NCBI GenBank assembly: GCA_934699585.1
Contig: CAKUWY010000002.1
Coordinates: forward strand, 211,234-275,233
Reading direction: 5' to 3'
Source: an uncultured Fibrobacter sp.
GTDB lineage: Bacteria > Fibrobacterota > Fibrobacteria > Fibrobacterales > Fibrobacteraceae
Length of the DNA stretch: 64,000 nucleotides
Shown: positions 50,906 through 58,545 of the stretch, piece by piece
How positions within the stretch are numbered: position 1 is the stretch's first letter
Layout: the number at the start of each line of letters is the position of its first letter
Program-made: the position numbers and the translations under genes
Notes under the pieces: generated by a model
Told to the model about the DNA's origin: nothing
Databases searched by the model: none
Seen by the model: only the letters and a program-made list of their open reading frames with translations

Positions 50906-50990
50906 TTTATCACACGGGTTTGCTCAGGTCTAACGACCTTCGCTGTTTTTTCTTTCGTGAGTACCGTTAGGTACGAACCAATCCGCGTGA
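50906..50990 (+). repeat. 85-bp imperfect palindromic repeat, full copy 1
   Basis: Identical over 85 bp to 51596-51680. Ends TATCACACGGGTTTGCTC and CGAACCAATCCGCGTGA are imperfect inverted repeats. Inside are two small hairpins, AGGTC-TAAC-GACCT and GTACC-GTTA-GGTAC, with complementary loops. Confidence 0.9.
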
Positions 50991-51070
50991 TATTTTCTAT
51001 TTCCCAAAAGTGAAAAATTTTGAAAAATGGGAATGATGTGGTTTACGCAAATTTTGCGACAACCACTTTT

Positions 51071-51463
51071 TCAGTTTACCCCTCCTTCGCTGTTAAGGCA
51101 TGAAATCCGCTCCCATCTTAAAGAAGCCGCTCCAAAATTCACCAGCAATCCTATCTCCTTTTTTGTTGCTTTCAAGTAGTTTATCACTTGGGCTTTATGG
51201 GCTTTTACCAATGTTGAGACAGCTTTTAATTCCACAATCACAGAATCATAGCAGATAAAGTCCGCATAGTACTCTTTGCAAAGTTTTTTCCCTCTATAGG
51301 TGATTTCCAGTTTTTCTTCTCTTTTAAACGGAATTCCCAAATAGCCAAACTCTATTGCTAACGCTTCTTGATACACTGGTTCAAGAAAACCACATCCTAA
51401 TTCATTAAAGACATTTATACACGCCTCTAGAATCTTACTTGTTTCCTTTTCATACAAAAGCAT
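51071..51463 (-). CDS. GxxExxY-family protein
   Basis: 130 residues from ATG 51463 with GGAGG upstream. It matches TIGR04256: ILEACINVFNELGCGFLEPVYQEAL (GxxExxY), FKREEKLEITYRGKKL, ADFICYDSVIVELKAV, which also looks like a PD-(D/E)XK core (D...ELK). Function unknown; members are often found as inserts. Here it is bracketed by the 85-bp repeats, one half-copy touching its ribosome binding site, so the whole may be a mobile cassette between hsdM and hsdS. Confidence 0.93.
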   Translation of the reverse strand: MLLYEKETSKILEACINVFNELGCGFLEPVYQEALAIEFGYLGIPFKREEKLEITYRGKKLCKEYYADFICYDSVIVELKAVSTLVKAHKAQVINYLKATKKEIGLLVNFGAASLRWERISCLNSEGGVN

Positions 51464-51471
51464 TATTCCTC

Positions 51472-51506
51472 CGTGAGTACCGTTAGGTACGAACCAATCC
51501 GCGTGA
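51472..51506 (+). repeat. Half copy of the 85-bp repeat
   Basis: The right 35 bp (from CGTGAGTACC to CCGCGTGA) only, ending at the GxxExxY ribosome binding site. Confidence 0.9.
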
Positions 51507-51595
51507 CATCTAATATATCTCAGCACCTAAAAATATGCAATAGATTGAACTGTTACTAAATCCATTTCCTTTTTCCGAGTTAACGATCCTTTTTC

Positions 51596-51680
51596 TTTAT
51601 CACACGGGTTTGCTCAGGTCTAACGACCTTCGCTGTTTTTTCTTTCGTGAGTACCGTTAGGTACGAACCAATCCGCGTGA
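51596..51680 (+). repeat. 85-bp imperfect palindromic repeat, full copy 2
   Basis: Same orientation as copy 1 and identical. It begins 4 nt beyond the hsdM stop codon on the minus strand. Confidence 0.9.
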
Positions 51681-51684
51681 CACT

Positions 51685-53250
51685 CTACAATTCAAATCCC
51701 AGGTTCTTGAACACTTTGGCGAGTTCCTTTTCGCTTTCTTTTTCGGCCTTGAGGAGGGTGCGCATTTCCGCTTGGAGTTCACGCATCTTTTCGTCAAAGT
51801 CCACGGCCTCATCGCGGTTCTTGAATTCGATGTACTTGCTCGGCACGAGCGACCAGTTTTTCGCCTCGATTTCTTTCAGGGTGGCGGTGGCGCAGTATTC
51901 GGGTTCGTCCTTGATTTTCTGCGTTTGCCACTTGTGGTAGGTGCCGCTGATTTTTGCGATGTCCTCGGCGCTGAACTGGGTGTATTTCTTTTCGAAGGGT
52001 TCGCCCATCTGGCGCAGGTCCATAAAGAGCACTTCGCCTTTGCGGTTACGGTACTTGCGCATGGAATCGCCGACCTTGACTTCGCGGGCGGTCTTGTTGT
52101 TGTTCAGAATCCAGAGCGTCACGCTGATGTCGGTGGAGTAGAACATGTTGCGGGGCAGAATGAGGATTGCCTCGACCTTGTCGTTCTGCAAGAGTTCCTT
52201 GCGGATTTGCTGTTCGTCGCCTTCGCCGCTGAGCGCGCCGTTACTGAGCAAAAAGCCTGCCACGCCGTTTTCGGAGAGTTTCGAGAGGATGTTCAGAATC
52301 CAGCCGTAGTTCGCGTTGCTCGTGGGCGGCACGGTGTAGCCTTTCCAGCGCGGGTCATCGAGGAGTTCGTTTTCGGCACGCCACGATTTCTGGTTAAACG
52401 GTGGGTTCGCCATGATAAAGTCGGCCTTTAAATCCTTGTGCTGGTCTTCGGCAAAGGTGTCGGCGGGTTTGTCGCCCAGATTGCCGGAGATGCCGCGGAT
52501 GGCAAGGTTCATCTTCGCTAGTTTGTACGTGGTGCCGGTGTATTCCTGGCCATATACGGAGACTTCGCGTTTGTTGCCATGATGGGCCTCGATAAACTTC
52601 ATACTTTGCACGAACATGCCGCCCGAACCGCAGCAGGGGTCGTAAATCTTGCCGCGGTAGGGTTCAATCATTTCGGCGATGAGCCCGACGATTGTCTTGG
52701 GCGTATAGAATTCGCCCTTGCCCTTGCCTTCGGCGATGGCGAACTTGCCGAGGAAATATTCATAGACGCGTCCGACAACATCCTGTTCCTTGTCCTTGAT
52801 GGTGTCGATGCCGTCGATGTCGCTGATGAGCGCCGCGAGTTTTGCGGTGTCGAGCTGCAGGCGCGAGAAATAGTTGTCGGGAAGCGCCCCGCGCAACGCC
52901 TTGTTCTTCTTTTCGATGTTCGCGAGTGCGGTATCGATCAGGAGCGCAATGTCGCTTTGGCGGGCATGCTCGATGATAAAGCTCCAGCGGGAAGTTTCTT
53001 CCAGGAAAAAGACGTTGTTCTTGTTGTAGAACTCGGGCATTTCCACGTATTTCTGGCGGCCGGCGGCGATGAGCTTTTCGCGCTGTTCCTCAAACTTGTC
53101 GCTAGCAAACTTCAAGAAGATAAGCGAAAGCACCACGTGCTTGTATTCGGCGGGTTCCACGCTACCGCGCAACTTGTTCGCAGACTCCCAGAGGGAGGCC
53201 TCAACGGACTTTTCGGGGACGGATTTCTTCGCCTTTGCAACTTTTGCCAT
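51685..53250 (-). CDS. hsdM: Type I restriction enzyme M (methyltransferase) subunit
   Basis: 521 residues. HsdM N-terminal helical domain (SLWESANKLRGSVEPAEYKHVVLSLIFLKF), SAM motif I DPCCGSGGMFVQ (about 207) and catalytic motif IV NPPF (about 280), which mark an N6-adenine methyltransferase. Partner of HsdS and HsdR. First gene of the minus-strand island; a REP-like hairpin lies just upstream of its ATG. Confidence 0.97.
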   Translation of the reverse strand: MAKVAKAKKSVPEKSVEASLWESANKLRGSVEPAEYKHVVLSLIFLKFASDKFEEQREKLIAAGRQKYVEMPEFYNKNNVFFLEETSRWSFIIEHARQSDIALLIDTALANIEKKNKALRGALPDNYFSRLQLDTAKLAALISDIDGIDTIKDKEQDVVGRVYEYFLGKFAIAEGKGKGEFYTPKTIVGLIAEMIEPYRGKIYDPCCGSGGMFVQSMKFIEAHHGNKREVSVYGQEYTGTTYKLAKMNLAIRGISGNLGDKPADTFAEDQHKDLKADFIMANPPFNQKSWRAENELLDDPRWKGYTVPPTSNANYGWILNILSKLSENGVAGFLLSNGALSGEGDEQQIRKELLQNDKVEAILILPRNMFYSTDISVTLWILNNNKTAREVKVGDSMRKYRNRKGEVLFMDLRQMGEPFEKKYTQFSAEDIAKISGTYHKWQTQKIKDEPEYCATATLKEIEAKNWSLVPSKYIEFKNRDEAVDFDEKMRELQAEMRTLLKAEKESEKELAKVFKNLGFEL

Positions 53251-53263
53251 ATAAACCTTTTGT

Positions 53264-53290
53264 TAGATCCCCGCCTTCGCGGGGATGACA
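53264..53290. repeat. REP-like hairpin, copy 6
   Basis: GATCCCCGCCTTCGCGGGGA then TGACA between hsdM and the composite element. Confidence 0.8.
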
Positions 53291-53338
53291 TTACAAATGA
53301 AATATATAATAATGAAATGTCAGTAGAGTGACAGGAAA

Positions 53339-53450
53339 GGGGGTTTTAGGGGCCACGCCCCTAGGAGATGGGGTAGCGGCCCTTCGGCAAGCTCAGGGAC
53401 CTTGGGACCTGTGGTTGACGAAGGAAAGCTAGGGGGAGACTTCCCCCATC
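53339..53450 (+). repeat. Composite G/C-hairpin intergenic element, copy C
   Basis: GGGGGTTTTAGGGG-CCACG-CCCCTAGGAGATGGGG at the left and GGGGGAGACTTCCCCC at the right, with a different middle from copies A and B. It fills the gap between divergent hsdM and rhuM. Confidence 0.65.
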
Positions 53451-53483
53451 AAAATAATTTTCAGAAGAAATCGTTCGGGCCTA

Positions 53484-53512
53484 TTGACAAACTAGATTCT
53501 TGAATCTATATT
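53484..53512 (+). promoter_or_regulatory. Strong sigma-70 promoter of rhuM
   Basis: TTGACA (53484-53489), 17-bp spacer, TATATT (53507-53512). The best promoter in the window; the ATG is 60 nt downstream. Confidence 0.85.
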
Positions 53513-53571
53513 TAGTGCACAAGTGTGTAGTCTTTGGCGTTTTTGACGCTTGTATGCCAGAGGAGTTGACG

Positions 53572-54630
53572 ATGAAGAAAGATGTTGCGGCCAGTGCGTC
53601 CGACAAAAACGAGATAGTCGTTTACCAGCCGGAGGGTGGGGAATTCCACATCGAAGTCCGGGTCGAAAACGAGACCGTCTGGCTCACGCAGGCGCAGATG
53701 GCGGAACTTTTCCATGCCACAAAGCAGAATATCAGCCTGCATATCGCAAGGATTTTCAAAGAAGGTGAATTAGACCCAAAAGTGGTTGTCAAGGAATACT
53801 TGACAACCACTCAACACGGCGCAATTACCGGAAAAACGCAAGTTCACACCGTAAGAAATTACAACCTAGATGTCATCATTTCTGTAGGTTACCGCATAAA
53901 ATCAATCCAGGGCACACGCTTTCGCCAATGGGCTTTGAACATTTTGAAAGAGTACATGCTCAAGGGCTACGCCGTAAATCAGCGAATGCTGGTTCCCCAG
54001 GCTCAACAAAAAATGTTTGAAAACGTCAATACCCGACTTACAGCAGTCGAACAGCGCGTAGATTTCTTTGTCAATACGGCCCACTCCGCCCAAAATCAGA
54101 GAATCGAACAATTATCTAATGATGTCCAAAAGGTCATGTCGAATTTCATCGACCCGAGTACCTTCAAGCACTTTTTGATTCTGAACGGGCAACGCCTGGA
54201 GGCCGATGTCGCCTACACGCAGATTTACAGCATGGCGAAGAAGTCGGTGCTGATTGTAGATGACTACCTGGATGTAAAGACGCTCGACTTGCTGCGGTGC
54301 GTGGCGAAGGGTGTTTCGGTCAAGATTTTCAGCGAACAACACGGTCGTACCCGCCTGACCGAAAGTATGCTGTTGGACTTCAGGGCCGCCCGCCCGGATG
54401 TGGAACTCGACGATGTTCGCACCACGGGGAACGTGTTCCACGACAGGTACATCTATCTGGATTTCGGGACCAACAGCGAGAAACTTTTCCACTGCGGGGC
54501 GTCGAGCAAGGATGCCGGCAACAAGATCACGACTATCATGCAATTGGAAGATATCGCAGTGTATCGTCCACTGTTCGAAAGGCTACTGCGAGAGGGGGAA
54601 CAGGAGTTTTTTCAAGGAACCAATCCCTAA
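53572..54630 (+). CDS. RhuM-family protein with PLD-like C-terminal domain
   Basis: 352 residues from ATG 53572 with AGAGGAG upstream. The N-terminal ~200 residues match virulence RhuM proteins (HIEVRVENETVWLTQAQMAELF, TKQNISLHIARIFKEGEL, YNLDVIISVGYRIKS). The C-terminal ~130 (LIVDDYLDVKTLDLL, FHDRYIYLDF, GASSKDAGNKITTI) resemble a phospholipase-D-like domain with HxxxY and no full HKD. RhuM genes often accompany type I RM loci. Its own strong promoter separates it from hsdM. Confidence 0.9.
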   Translation: MKKDVAASASDKNEIVVYQPEGGEFHIEVRVENETVWLTQAQMAELFHATKQNISLHIARIFKEGELDPKVVVKEYLTTTQHGAITGKTQVHTVRNYNLDVIISVGYRIKSIQGTRFRQWALNILKEYMLKGYAVNQRMLVPQAQQKMFENVNTRLTAVEQRVDFFVNTAHSAQNQRIEQLSNDVQKVMSNFIDPSTFKHFLILNGQRLEADVAYTQIYSMAKKSVLIVDDYLDVKTLDLLRCVAKGVSVKIFSEQHGRTRLTESMLLDFRAARPDVELDDVRTTGNVFHDRYIYLDFGTNSEKLFHCGASSKDAGNKITTIMQLEDIAVYRPLFERLLREGEQEFFQGTNP

Positions 54631-54634
54631 TTTC

Positions 54635-54660
54635 AAAAAGAGCTTATCCGTCCTCTTTTT
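54635..54660 (+). terminator. Intrinsic terminator of rhuM
   Basis: AAAAAGAG / CTCTTTTT stem with a 10-nt loop, five nt after the stop; the U-run is the 3' arm. Confidence 0.65.
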
Positions 54661-54797
54661 ACGCAGTCAAACCTATTTTCGATATTTTTTATATCATTTT
54701 TGCGTTTGATACTGACTTTTTCAACCGATTATGAAATATCTGAAAAATCGCATCATGAAAAATATACATCAAAAAAACGAGCAAGGCAAATCGTTTT

Positions 54798-56612
54798 CTA
54801 CCTCACCTGCACTTTCCGGATTTCACTGCCGAAGTGCACTATATAGGTGCCGGGGTTCCTGAATTTTGCACGGAGTTTGTCTGCGAGGGACGCGTCGCGA
54901 TAAATTCCGTCGCGGTCGGCGAAATCGCTGCCGTTAATTCGTTCAAACTGCAAGTTTCCGAGAAGGCGGCCCTGTAGGTCGAAAACAAGTGCGGCGCCAC
55001 GGGTGGCGTGCAGCCCAGGTAAATACCCGTTGCAGGGCATGGCGATAGAGGCGGCGCTTTCCGCGGAACTTGAAAACCCGACGACAGAGCCACTAGATTC
55101 CGGGTCAAGCCCGAAATGACGTGACGAGCTGCTCGGCCCGGCGACTGAACTGCTCGAAAGTCCGTATTCGAATGCGCCAAGGTCGGGTGCTTCGCCCACA
55201 AACGGGAACCCCAAATCTTCGCCCTTGTCGATGGCGCGGCTCCCCTTCTTGAGTTTCAGGAACCCCACATCGGGCAAGCTACCGTCGGCGTTGCGTGGGC
55301 CAAGCATTCCAGGAATCTTCGAAAGGTCTTCGCCGGTCACGGTCATGCTCGGGTCGTCAAGACTCACGAAATCGTCTTCTGTCAAATCCAGTTTCAAATT
55401 CCATGTGTTGTTCTCGCCGGCGGGGCATTCCACATAACGGTCGATGTTCTGGCTTGATATATACTCCCAGCATTCTCCGATTTGCGAGAGCTTATTCGGG
55501 AAGGCGATGTTGTTCTTGAGTACGTGCGCATTGTCACCCGTAAGCGGAGCCACCTCGGCAAGACGGTTGCCTTCGGAATCAAAGAGTGTCGAAGCCATGC
55601 TGAAGGCCCGGTCCACATTCATGTACGAAGTATTGTTGAGCCACTTGCTGCCCACGCCGGTGTAATTCGCGTAAAAGCCCGTCGCCTTGTTTTTCCAGGC
55701 GGCGCAGAACTTTATGGTATGCCGCCCGCCGCCGAGGGTACTTTCGTCCATCTTGATGCCGTGCCCGTTGCCGTTCTTCGGGTTTCCAAGCCCGTAGTCG
55801 CTGTAGCCGTTCCCCATGGCGTAGCAGTTTTCCAGCACCACGGGGAATTCCTGGTTGATGAAGTCGAAGCCGTCGTCGCTGTTCCACCAGGCGCGGCACC
55901 CGATAAACTTCGTGGTATCGCCCTCGCCGGGTTTCTGGTAATGCGCGCCAAAGCCGTCGGCATTTTCGCCGTCGCCCTGCCAGCCCAAGGGGTCGTAGTT
56001 GTCGTGTGCATCGCAGTTCAAGAAGATGTGTCCACCACCATCGGCGGCACCGTCATTGGCAAAGAATCCCGGGCCCGCATTGTGGTGGCTATCAATCTGC
56101 TCCAAGAAGATGTGCTTGCTCGCGTAGAGAAATACGCCGGAATTCGAGTTGTGCTTCATGGGCGTGTTGCGCACCTCGAAACCCTTCAAGTGCAAATACT
56201 TTGCCGAAATCACGATGGGAGATGTGTACATTGCGCCCTCGGGAGTGCCGTCGCTGTGTTCCCCGCCAGCAGCCACGGGGAGGTTCGCGCCATCAAAAAT
56301 CGGACGCTCGCCCGGATAGGCCAAGTAATGGATGCGGTTGTCGTCGCTTTCGCCACTTGCCGTGAGGACAATTGCCGCAGTCATCCTGTAACGCTCGAAA
56401 AAGACCGTATCGCGCAGGTCGTAGATGCCTCCGCGTATCCACACGGTGTCGCCCGCATGCACCACGGTATTCGCCTTGTTGAGCGTTGCGAAGGGTTTTG
56501 CTTTTGTACCGGCGTTGTTGTCGCTGCCATCGGTGGCCACATAGTAAACGGCGCCGAACGCCTGAGCCGCCGCCAGGGCGAGTCCCGCCATCAATAAGAA
56601 TCTTGCTCCCAT
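54798..56612 (-). CDS. Secreted pectate lyase-like protein (PL9-type beta-helix)
   Basis: 604 residues from ATG 56612 with GAGG upstream. Signal peptide (LLMAGLALAAAQAFG), then a right-handed beta-helix with PL9 marks: YVATDGSDNNAGTKAKPFAT, DTVWIRGGIY, GENADGFGAHY, CRAWWNSDDGFDF. It should cleave polygalacturonate by beta-elimination with calcium. A Ser-rich linker (about 500-540) leads to a C-terminal domain (FDLQGRLLG...GTYIVHFGSEIRKVQVR) typical of Fibrobacter secreted enzymes and similar to type IX sorting domains. The linker includes RHFGLDPESSG, encoded by a REP-like element. Confidence 0.92.
   Translation of the reverse strand: MGARFLLMAGLALAAAQAFGAVYYVATDGSDNNAGTKAKPFATLNKANTVVHAGDTVWIRGGIYDLRDTVFFERYRMTAAIVLTASGESDDNRIHYLAYPGERPIFDGANLPVAAGGEHSDGTPEGAMYTSPIVISAKYLHLKGFEVRNTPMKHNSNSGVFLYASKHIFLEQIDSHHNAGPGFFANDGAADGGGHIFLNCDAHDNYDPLGWQGDGENADGFGAHYQKPGEGDTTKFIGCRAWWNSDDGFDFINQEFPVVLENCYAMGNGYSDYGLGNPKNGNGHGIKMDESTLGGGRHTIKFCAAWKNKATGFYANYTGVGSKWLNNTSYMNVDRAFSMASTLFDSEGNRLAEVAPLTGDNAHVLKNNIAFPNKLSQIGECWEYISSQNIDRYVECPAGENNTWNLKLDLTEDDFVSLDDPSMTVTGEDLSKIPGMLGPRNADGSLPDVGFLKLKKGSRAIDKGEDLGFPFVGEAPDLGAFEYGLSSSSVAGPSSSSRHFGLDPESSGSVVGFSSSAESAASIAMPCNGYLPGLHATRGAALVFDLQGRLLGNLQFERINGSDFADRDGIYRDASLADKLRAKFRNPGTYIVHFGSEIRKVQVR
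55094..55120. repeat. REP-like hairpin inside the pectate lyase linker, copy 7
   Basis: AGATTCCGGGTCAAGCCCGA then AATGAC. It codes the RHFGLDPESSG part of the Ser-rich linker. Confidence 0.75.
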
Positions 56613-56668
56613 ATACACCTCGAACAGGTATTTTTAATATACACTATTTTCGGAATATTGGGTACAAA

Positions 56669-57154
56669 TTATTTGAAAATAGCCTCGATATCGGCGCGGC
56701 TCAGATAGATCCGCTCGTTCAAGGCCTGCGCAATCTTGCAGAGCTGCGTCTGGCAGGCCATCAGGATGTTGTAATCCTGCTCGACCACGTTCGTTTCGGC
56801 CAGCTGAAAATAGTAACACGCCGCCTGGAACTTCTGGTAATCCGGATCGCTCTTGTAGAGTTCCATGGGCAGTTCCTTCATGACGGTATCGAGGTCGCAC
56901 TTGAAATCCTTGCGCATCAAAAATTCCGCGATGTGCCCCGCCATGGCAATATGGGCATCGCCTTCGAGTTCCGTACCCGCGATGTGCGTGGTGCCCGGCT
57001 GCTCCCTGGAATTGTTCATCTTCACGTAATCCAGCGGCCGCTTGAACAAAAACGCGACGAGCGCGTGGCCCGCCTCGTGATTGCACAATTTTTTGAATTC
57101 ACCTTCCCCGAAAAACTGCACCAGCGATTCACGCGTCAAGACTTGTTCCGGCAT
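56669..57154 (-). CDS. Stand-alone FtsH-type (M41-like) peptidase domain protein
   Basis: 161 residues, no ATPase domain and no membrane segment. KLCNHEAGHALVAFLFKRPLDYVKM carries HEAGH as in FtsH, followed by AMAGHIAEFLMRKDF and CDLDTVMKEL, where FtsH has its AGR-AAE and the third ligand Asp (DL). The layout is that of an M41 peptidase domain cut free from its motor. A regulator of protein turnover or a self-standing peptidase is possible. Monocistronic as far as I can see. Confidence 0.78.
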   Translation of the reverse strand: MPEQVLTRESLVQFFGEGEFKKLCNHEAGHALVAFLFKRPLDYVKMNNSREQPGTTHIAGTELEGDAHIAMAGHIAEFLMRKDFKCDLDTVMKELPMELYKSDPDYQKFQAACYYFQLAETNVVEQDYNILMACQTQLCKIAQALNERIYLSRADIEAIFK

Positions 57155-57335
57155 TGCGAAACTCCTTTTTTAGCCGGATAAAATATATGAAAAAACGCCC
57201 CTACTCCAGGTACCATACCGTTTCGACAGTATCTCCGGTTTTTTAGCGGGCATCCTTCACGGCAGACTCCAGAATTTGGAACTTCACGTCGTGCACGTCC
57301 TTTTTTGATTATCTTTAATGAAAAAGGAGCCAAAC

Positions 57336-57893
57336 ATGCGCAAAAATCTCGGAATCAAGACCTACCTTTACCCCCAACCCACGCTGGTCATTGCCACCTA
57401 CAACGAAGACGGCACTCCCAATGCCATGGTGGCGGCCTGGGGTAGCGTGAGCGACACCAACCAGGTGGCAATTTACGTTGCGCACAGCCACAAGACCATG
57501 CAGAACGTCCTTGAGCGCAAGGCCTTTACGGTGAGCATGGCCACCGAAAAGAATATCAAGGCCATTGATTACCTGGGCGTAACCTCCGGCAACAAGGTTG
57601 CAGACAAATTCGCAAAAACAGGACTCACCGCCATCAAGAGTGATAACGTAGACGCCCCGCTGATTGCAGACCTCCCTCTCGCCCTGGAATGCAAGCTCGT
57701 GAGTTACGACGAGAAGACGGAATTGCTTCTCGGAGAAATCGTAAACGTGACTGCCGACGATTCGGTGCTCGACGAAAACGGCAAGCTTTCCGTCGAAAAA
57801 CTCGCCCCTGTTTGCTACGATTCTGCTGGCCACGGCTACTACGTGATGGAACGCCGTGTAGGTAACGCCTTCAGCGACGGCAAAACGCTTTAA
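57336..57893 (+). CDS. Flavin reductase-like (FMN-binding split-barrel) protein
   Basis: 185 residues from ATG 57336 with AAGGAG upstream. YPQPTLVIATYNEDGTPNAMVAAWGS, KTMQNVLERKAFTVSMA and GITSGNK-like (GVTSGNKVADKF) segments match the DIM6/NTAB flavin reductase family. It probably uses FMN and NAD(P)H or acts as a flavoredoxin. Own promoter (GATTATCTT). Confidence 0.92.
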   Translation: MRKNLGIKTYLYPQPTLVIATYNEDGTPNAMVAAWGSVSDTNQVAIYVAHSHKTMQNVLERKAFTVSMATEKNIKAIDYLGVTSGNKVADKFAKTGLTAIKSDNVDAPLIADLPLALECKLVSYDEKTELLLGEIVNVTADDSVLDENGKLSVEKLAPVCYDSAGHGYYVMERRVGNAFSDGKTL

Positions 57894-57903
57894 AGAGGGC
57901 AAT

Positions 57904-58533
57904 GTGTTTGGGAAAAATTTTATGCACAGCAAGATTCTTGTAACGATTCCTTTTGCTGTTGCGGTAATGACCGCATCACTTATGGCCTGCAGTGGCGACA
58001 ACTCCAGCAATTCAATCGAGATACTGGAATCAAGCTCCGGCGCTGTCACTACCAGCAGCGAAAATAACACTGTTCCGGAATCAAGTTCTAGCACATCAGT
58101 CGCAAGCAGCGGTACCGAAACAGCATCCGACACTGTCTGGAACAAGGCAAACCTCACCTGGTACATCTCATGGCCCGACCCCGGTAGCGAAGAATGTGTC
58201 AAATACAACGGTTGCCAATGGGCGGGTTACTTTGCAGGTGTCAACGGCCAGCAAACCGAACAGTGGGTCAGCCAGCACAACATCATATCCATCCACGAAA
58301 AGGACTGGGATAAATACAAACTAAAAACATTTAGGCTACGAAAAAACGGGCAATCTATAGATGCCGTGGTTTATGACAAGTGCGCTGATAGTGATTGCGA
58401 TGGATGTTGCACCCAGAATGCAGGCCAGCTCGGGTTCCTTATCGATATCGAAAGCTATTCGTGCGAAAGGTTTACCGGCGACAAGGAAGGCTGCGACGGC
58501 GTAGTCGAATGGACCTGCCTGGACTGCGAATAA
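57904..58533 (+). CDS. Cys-rich lipoprotein, possibly expansin/barwin-like
   Basis: 209 residues from GTG 57904 (AGAGGG upstream); ATG 57922 is an alternative. Lipobox ASLMAC, Ser-rich linker, then a Cys-rich domain: NLTWYISWPD, ECVKYNGCQWAGYFA, VVYDKCADSDCDGCC, LGFLIDIESY. The order (A-LT-Y start, basic loop, V-x-D-x-C, hydrophobic-D) is like a double-psi beta-barrel of expansins, which would fit wall-polysaccharide binding, but I am not certain. Confidence 0.75.
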   Translation: MFGKNFMHSKILVTIPFAVAVMTASLMACSGDNSSNSIEILESSSGAVTTSSENNTVPESSSSTSVASSGTETASDTVWNKANLTWYISWPDPGSEECVKYNGCQWAGYFAGVNGQQTEQWVSQHNIISIHEKDWDKYKLKTFRLRKNGQSIDAVVYDKCADSDCDGCCTQNAGQLGFLIDIESYSCERFTGDKEGCDGVVEWTCLDCE

Positions 58534-58545
58534 TCCCGATTATTC
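58528..58545. repeat. Hairpin spanning both convergent stop codons
   Basis: GAATAATC-CC-GATTATTC includes the stop codons of the lipoprotein and nhaA genes, 6 nt apart. A very short shared 3' end. Confidence 0.6.

Noticed and set aside
36220..54630. Prophage
   Set aside because: No integrase, capsid, tail, terminase or lysis gene; content is restriction and defence only.
57240..57305. Short minus-strand frame ending VKFQILESAVKDAR
   Set aside because: Fewer than 20 codons, no start in context; could be a gene tail but cannot be supported.
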